From: Nipponacmea schrenckii
Lineage: Eukaryota > Mollusca > Gastropoda > Lottiidae
Length of the DNA stretch: 64,000 nucleotides
Assembly (NCBI GenBank): GCA_030562195.1
Contig: CM060202.1
Coordinates: 33,284,599 to 33,348,598 of the forward strand
Direction of reading: 5' to 3'
A program made the position numbers and the translations under genes. This document shows positions 58,856 through 64,000 of this stretch, piece after piece. The notes below the pieces were generated by a model, which was not told where the DNA came from, made no database searches, and was given only the letters and a program-made list of their open reading frames with translations. How positions within the stretch are numbered: the stretch's first letter is position 1; every line of letters begins with the position of its first letter.

Positions 58856-59011
58856 ACTAGACAGATTATAAAATTTAAATATTTTAGTTTTTGTTTTACC
58901 CTTCCGAGAACTTTGAGGGAAATAAACAAAACCAGTGACACAAAATAATGTACAAGTTAAATTTTGATAGCATCTGTTGTTACAATAATACTTTGTTTGT
59001 GTTTATTTTAG

Positions 59012-59276
59012 ATGGCAGATGACCATAAAGCCATAATACGAAAACACTATGAATTTCTTAGAGACAGTCTTGAGCCAAAGCCTTTGGCTGATTACTTATT
59101 CTCAGAAAATAAAATTACCTCCACACAGCGTGATGATATTTCAAAATATAAAGGATCGGACGCCGCCAAAGAGTGCTTAAAAATCATCATGAGTTCCGGA
59201 CCAGCCTTTGAATCATTTAGAGCATTTTTAAAATTAGATAAAGCACGAGGTTTTATTTTAGAAAAAATTGGAATAG
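59012..59276 (+). CDS. CARD-domain protein, first coding exon
   Basis: Residues 1-88 form a CARD-like death-fold: IIRKHYEFLRDSLEPKPLAD, LFSENKITSTQRDDIS, AAKECLKIIMSSGPAFESFR, LKLDKARGFIL, with the helix spacing of caspase-recruitment domains. CARDs mediate homotypic contacts in apoptosis and innate immune complexes and are often N-terminal. The ATG follows a good acceptor directly (tttgtttattttAG at 59010-59011), and the exon ends at a consensus donor (ATAG|GTAAGT, intron from 59277), leaving a phase-1 intron in codon 89. The 5' non-coding exon lies upstream, probably beyond the DIRS insertion. What follows the CARD is outside the window or not identifiable. Family member unknown. Confidence 0.75.
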
Positions 59277-60071
59277 GTAAGTTTTAGTTCTTTATTTCGG
59301 GCATTCGGTAAAAAATAGGCTGTATTTTGGTAAAATATTATATTTGAAATAAACTTCGCTGATAAATAATCTACAAAACAAATTTGGGTTGATTTTATCA
59401 TTTTAATAATTTGATTGGATTGTACACCAGTGAAAACAGCCAACCGGGGTCCTGGACAAAAAGAGGCCTTGGTCTTCAATTGGCTGTATTTCCTTGCGTA
59501 CAATAAAATCGACACATTTTCAAAACAAATAGGTAGGAGACAATTGAAGTTAAGGTTAAGCCGAAATTCGTTATAGCTTCGCATAAAAACAAAACAAATA
59601 AACGTGTAAGAAAATATGTCGTGATAAATATACAATTTAACTACTTCTATCAGACAGTCCCTCTTTGTCTACCTACATAAGTGTTTAAAATCTTATTCGG
59701 CTTTCTTATGCTATGTATTCGCCTTACTTGTGCTGTGTGTAGTCCTATAATGATTTTCTTCTTAAACACCTATCACAATGTTTTATCCATCCTCTCCTCC
59801 TGAGAAGTCAATGAAATCTATCGAGAATAAAAGTCATCAATAACAGCACTTCCATATGGAACACCTTGTCGGAATGGAGCATAATTATTATTTGAATAGC
59901 ACTAAATATAACCTTAACATTTTCTATTGCAATCTACGTCGAGTTGGGTTTGGGTTTTCCTGGCTTAAACTTTAATTCAAATTATAAATGGCAAGCTGCA
60001 GGTCATCTCTGACCTGAGGGATCCAATTGAGAAGACGTCAAAATATACGTCTGTTAGTGGGTAGTTATGCG
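59277..60071 (+). other. Probable intron of the CARD gene; no other gene seen
   Basis: Starts at the donor GTAAGT. The sequence is AT-rich. A 125-codon antisense frame at 59258-59635 overlaps the exon end and has no recognisable domain, so it is not called. No later exon is recognised before the tandem repeat, so the end of the intron is unknown. Confidence 0.45.
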
Positions 60072-61790
60072 CAAATATCACATATTTGTTACCATATACC
60101 ACATATTTGTTATCATATACCACACATTTGTTACCATATACCACACATTTGTTATCATATACAACACATTTGTTATCATATATCACACATTTGTTAGAAT
60201 ATACCACACATTTGTTAGTATATACCACACATTTGTTACCATACACCACACATTTGTTATCATATATCACACATTTGCTACCATATACCACACATTTGTT
60301 AGAAGATACCACACAATTGTTACCATATACCACACATTTGTTATCATATATCACACATTTGTTACCATATACCACACATTTGTTACCATATACCACACAT
60401 TTGTTACCATATACCACACATTTGTTACCATATACCACACATTTGTTATCATATACCACACATTTGTTAGAATATACCAAACATTTCTTAGAATATACCA
60501 CACATTTGTTACCATATACCACACATTTGTTATCATATATCACACATTTGTTAGAATATACCACACATTTGTTACCATATACCAAACATTTGTTACCATA
60601 TACCACACACATGTTAGAATATACCACACATTTGTTACAATATACTATACATTTGTTACCATATACCACACATTTGTTAGAAGATACCACACATTTGTTA
60701 CCATATACCACACATTTGTTATCATATATCATACATTTGTTATCATATACCACACATTTGTTAGAAGATACCACACATTTGTTACCATATACCACACATT
60801 TGTTATCATATATCACACATTTGCTACCATATACCACACATTTGTTACCATATACCACACATTTGTTACAATATACCACACATTTGTTACCATATACCAC
60901 ACATTTGTTATCATATACCACACATTTGTTACCATATACAACACATTTGTTACCATATACCACACATTTGTTACAATATACCACACATTTGTTACAATAT
61001 ACCACACATTTGTTACCATATACCACACATTTGTTACCATATACCACACATTTGTTATCATATACCACACATTTGTTATCATATATCACACATTTGTTAT
61101 CATATACCACACATTTGTTTTCATATACCACACAATTGTTATCATATATCACACATTTGTTACCATATACCACACATTTGTTACTATATACCACACATTT
61201 GTTATCATATACCACACATTTGTTATCATATACCACACAATTGTTACCATAAACCACACATTTGTTACCATATACCACACATTTGTTACCATATACCACA
61301 CATTTGTTGTCATATACCACACATTTGTTACCATATACCACACATTTGTTACAATATACCACACATTTGTTACCATATACCACACATTTGTTACAATATA
61401 CCACACATTTGTTACCATATACAACACATTTGTTACCATATACCACACATTTGTTACCATATACCACACATTTGTTATCATATACCAAACATTTGTTACT
61501 ATATACCACACATTTGTTATCATATACCACACATTTGTTATCATATACCAAACATTTGTTACTATATACCACACATTTGTTATCATATACCACACATTTG
61601 TTATCATATACCGAACATTTGTTACTATATACCACACATTTGTTATCATATACCACACATTTGTTACCATATACCACACATTTGTTATCATACACCGAAC
61701 ATTTGTTACTATATATCACACATTTGTTACCATATACCACAAATTTGTTATCATATACCACACATTTGTTACCATATACCACACATTTGT
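60072..61790. repeat. 21-bp minisatellite, about 82 copies
   Basis: The unit is ACCATATACCACACATTTGTT. Variation is concentrated in the dinucleotides around TTA[CC/TC/GA/CA/CT]ATA and in ACC/ATC. Units keep a length of 21, so frames remain open: about 600 codons on both strands as heptads (YHTFVTI-type on plus, VVYGNKC-type on minus), and shorter runs in two further frames. The unit has no stop triplet in these frames, so openness is a by-product and not evidence of a gene. The agaagatacc variant recurs at 84-base spacing near 60678 and 60762, hinting at four-unit higher-order repeats. Confidence 0.9.
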
Positions 61791-61804
61791 AATAATAATA
61801 ACAA

Positions 61805-62847
61805 CTAGAATTGCTTACAATTATGAACGTATTTCGAGAGCCTTAAAATATTATGTAGGCTAAATTTGCAATGACCTACATCTAGACAATATATTGAATA
61901 TCATTTGACCTAGTTTTCAAACTCATTAAATAATTAGGTCACACCTTCCGTAACGGTTAAAATGGCGAAAATATGAAAATTATCAATTTTTGCTGTATTT
62001 AAGTACACTTATCTCTATGAATTTTTTAAGTAAGCCAAATTAAAAAATACCTACTCGTAGACAATATATTGAATATTATTTGACTTAATTTTCAAGGTCT
62101 TAGATTAAGTGGGTCACATCTTCCGTAGCCGTTAAAATGACCTAATTTTAAAAAAAAATTAAAAATCGGCCTCCTAGAAAAGGTTGGTAATGATCCAATG
62201 TATCTATTTGCTAAATTTCATCGAAATCGCTCTATCAATTCTGAATTTCGGCTTTAAGAATTGTGATGAAAATTCCAAATGGCGGCCGATATGGCAGCTT
62301 GACTAAATTATTTAGGTCAAATCGATTACTATTGACAAGTTATTTATAAAACAGTTTTCACTTTTCACCTAGCTGTTATAGACCGGAAGTAACGTAATTA
62401 CGTCATTTGAGTCTAAACCGGAACTAGAATTTTTTTTTTCAAAATTTTTCAAAAATCATAATCATATCGCCTATCAACTGGTAAAGTTTCAAAATTTTAC
62501 CATTTATATTAAACGAGAAATCACGGTCTGAAATTTTTGCCGATGACCCTTGAATATTGAATTGCAAATCGTGGGTAAAAGATTTAACCTAATTGCATAA
62601 AACCTATAGTTGTTAGATGACAAATACATTGAAGTTTTCAAATCTGAAAATTCGGTCGAAATCGAACCAAAAAATAAACTTGCTAAAGCAAAAAAGACCT
62701 CAACTTCCGGTAATAGATAGAACTTCCGGTTTTGTTTTATTTGATAATAGAAATCATTCTAAGATCAACTGTAGATTTAGAATTTCTGCACCTTTTACCA
62801 GTTTGTCTGCAAACTCATCCAAGAATCGCAGAAAAAAAAGAAAAATA
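61805..62847 (-). mobile_element. Array element 21, family D; left edge of second array
   Basis: Second family D copy, close to 25925-27012 over its whole length (hairpin AATTG-ctta-CAATT, AAATGGCGGCC near 62276, ACCGGAAGTAACGTAATTACG near 62382). Left-flanking sequence is the end of the minisatellite and ataataataacaa, so on the minus strand the element ends CTAG followed by TTGTTATTATT. This is the only left end that meets non-array DNA in the window. The right end is a degenerate A-tract before CTAGA at 62848. Confidence 0.6.
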
Positions 62848-64000
62848 CTAGAGCCACAAGTGGCACAGAGTGGGACTTTGCTAACGTCGCAAACTTGCAA
62901 CAAACAGGCCGAAACATCTGATTTTCTGGGAAAACTGGCCAAAGCAACGAGGTATCTGTGTGCAAAGTACTTTTTTGAAAAACATTATTTCCTACAGACG
63001 TAGAGCGCTGACCGATATAAATGGTAAATTGAAAGTTTACCCGGATGTGCCACGCCCATCTCATTTATTTCGGCGTAAATCTAATCACAATTGAAATGTT
63101 TATTTATTTATTGAAGCTTGTACAGCTAATAGATCACGAGATATACACAAATACATTTAAAAAAAATGTACTTTAATTTTAAAAGTGCAAAAACTAAATT
63201 TTAATTTTAAAAACTTTTGTTATACATCGTTGGAAAGTAGACAAAAAGTGCCTTAAGAATCTAAAAAAAATAACCCTCTAAATAAATAAGGTCACGCTCT
63301 AGAGCAGTCCAAAGTTGTGAATTTTGCTGTTTTCGGGCAGATATAAAACCGGAAGTAGGCGTCGGAGGTCAAATGTCAATTTGTCAACTGATAGCCAAAG
63401 TCAAATTTGAAGCTTGTACATTTAATAGATCATGAGATGTGCAAAAATACATTTCAAACAAGCGAAAATACGGCAAAATGTACTTTTCTTTGCAAAAATC
63501 AAAAACTTCAATTTTCATTTTACAAACTTTTGTTATATACTCTAAATTAATTAGGTCACGCTCTAGAGCAGTCCAAAATTGCGAATTTTGCTGTTTTCGG
63601 GCAGCTATAAAACTAAAAGTAGACGTCGGAGGTCAAAGGTCAAAGTATCAACTGATAGCCAAGGTCAACGTCCTTTGACCTACTGAAGGTCACGGTCGCC
63701 AAAGGTCAAGGTCACGAGAAATAAGTCCCCAAACTTTGAAAAATTTCAACCGGATGTTGCAAAAAAGCAAAAGCAAAATTCAAAAATCGATTTCCAACAT
63801 TTTGTTCGCAATCGACTAAGCTTTCCAGAAATATAAACATCACACAAATCGCTCTTACCGTAGAGGCCCCATTTTGAGTTTTACAAAAAAGTGACATTTC
63901 AAGATGGCGGCCAAAGTTTTACTTCCGGTCCGAATTTTTTCTCCTTCGTTTTTTTGTCTTCTAATTCAATTAAGATTGACATAAATTTTGTTGCGATACA
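62848..64000 (-). mobile_element. Array element 22, family A, beta tail, runs off the window
   Basis: CTAGA, GCCAC-AA-GTGGC and GTGGGACTTTGC intact. The first module box is near 63008. At about 63402 the module breaks (agccaaagtc joined to aaatttgaagc), skipping most of one module. A further deletion near 63539 removes the usual ggaaagagg to ctgaaaaaa stretch. The beta tail begins near 63745, with CAAGATGGCGGC at 63900-63911 and TTACTTCCGGT after it. The end is beyond 64000. Confidence 0.6.

Larger units (their letters stand above)
54880..58860 (-). mobile_element. Degraded DIRS-like tyrosine-recombinase retrotransposon
   Basis: Minus-strand order is gag (58519-57456), RT (57510-56387), RNase H (56454-55990) and tyrosine recombinase (56069-55275), with overlapping RT/RH and YR frames. 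Inverted copies of one sequence bound it (left about 54885-54955, right about 58785-58855), as expected for DIRS termini rather than LTRs. A frameshift in RT, a stop in YR and a truncated YR C-terminus make it inactive. Confidence 0.8.

Noticed and set aside
59258..59635. 125-codon minus-strand frame
   Set aside because: Antisense to the CARD exon end and intron, low-complexity composition, no motif.
60072..61790. CRISPR array
   Set aside because: Units are contiguous 21-mers with no spacers, in a eukaryotic genome with no cas genes.
60067..61863. 598-codon plus-strand and 601-codon minus-strand frames
   Set aside because: They are heptad translations of the 21-bp tandem repeat. Four of six frames are open over long stretches because the unit has no stop triplets, so openness says nothing about coding.

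Overview
The window is eukaryotic, AT-rich invertebrate DNA. BEL/Pao and DIRS retroelements, a spliced CARD-domain exon and two 500-N scaffold gaps rule out a prokaryote and suggest a lophotrochozoan such as a mollusc. That placement is inference; nothing here fixes the species. Almost all of the window is repeat, and the only host coding sequence I can support is one CARD exon at 59012-59276.

Region 1 (1-43273) is one unbroken head-to-tail array of about 20 large non-coding elements, all in the same orientation, abutting at a CTAGA junction. I sort them into six families by their end sequences: A (left motif GTGGGACTTTGC), B (start CTAGATCCCC), C (CTAGAACCGT), D (CTAGAATTGC), E (CTAGAGCCGTACG) and F (CTAGAACTGTG). 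Each element has a left end of CTAG plus a small hairpin (clear in five of six families) and, about 10-30 bases further in, a short motif. Its right end, when intact, is an A-tract, a linker ending AAAACAAA, and a hairpin whose stem is that same motif and its complement, then CAA. Every element with an intact right hairpin carries the matching left motif: H1 GTGGGACTTTGC, H2 GCAGTGCGTTC or H3 GCGTGGCAA. Read on the minus strand this is an asymmetric terminal inverted repeat, a terminal stem-loop, CTAG and a flanking T. That layout fits Helitron2/Helentron-type rolling-circle elements and their non-autonomous relatives, so I give the elements strand '-'. No Rep/helicase gene is in the window, so the class is inferred. 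Family bodies differ but keep the same ordered boxes: AGGTCA clusters, TATAAAACCGGAAGT, ATGGCGGC, GCGCATGCG, CCGGAAGTGA and ACGTCATTTC.

Region 2 (43274-48731) is mostly single-copy-looking AT-rich DNA with an N gap, two decayed array-type elements and a TA-flanked MITE with 39-bp perfect inverted repeats. Region 3 (48732-54501) is a degraded BEL/Pao LTR retrotransposon on the minus strand. Region 4 (about 54880-58860) is a degraded DIRS-like retrotransposon on the minus strand with inverted terminal repeats and gag, RT, RNase H and tyrosine recombinase remnants. Region 5 (58861-60071) holds the CARD exon with good splice sites on both sides.

Region 6 (60072-61790) is a 21-bp tandem repeat of about 82 units with no frame-breaking length changes. 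At 61805 a second array of the same elements begins (family D, then A) and runs off the right edge. Many short open frames in the arrays are translations of repeats and are not annotated as genes.
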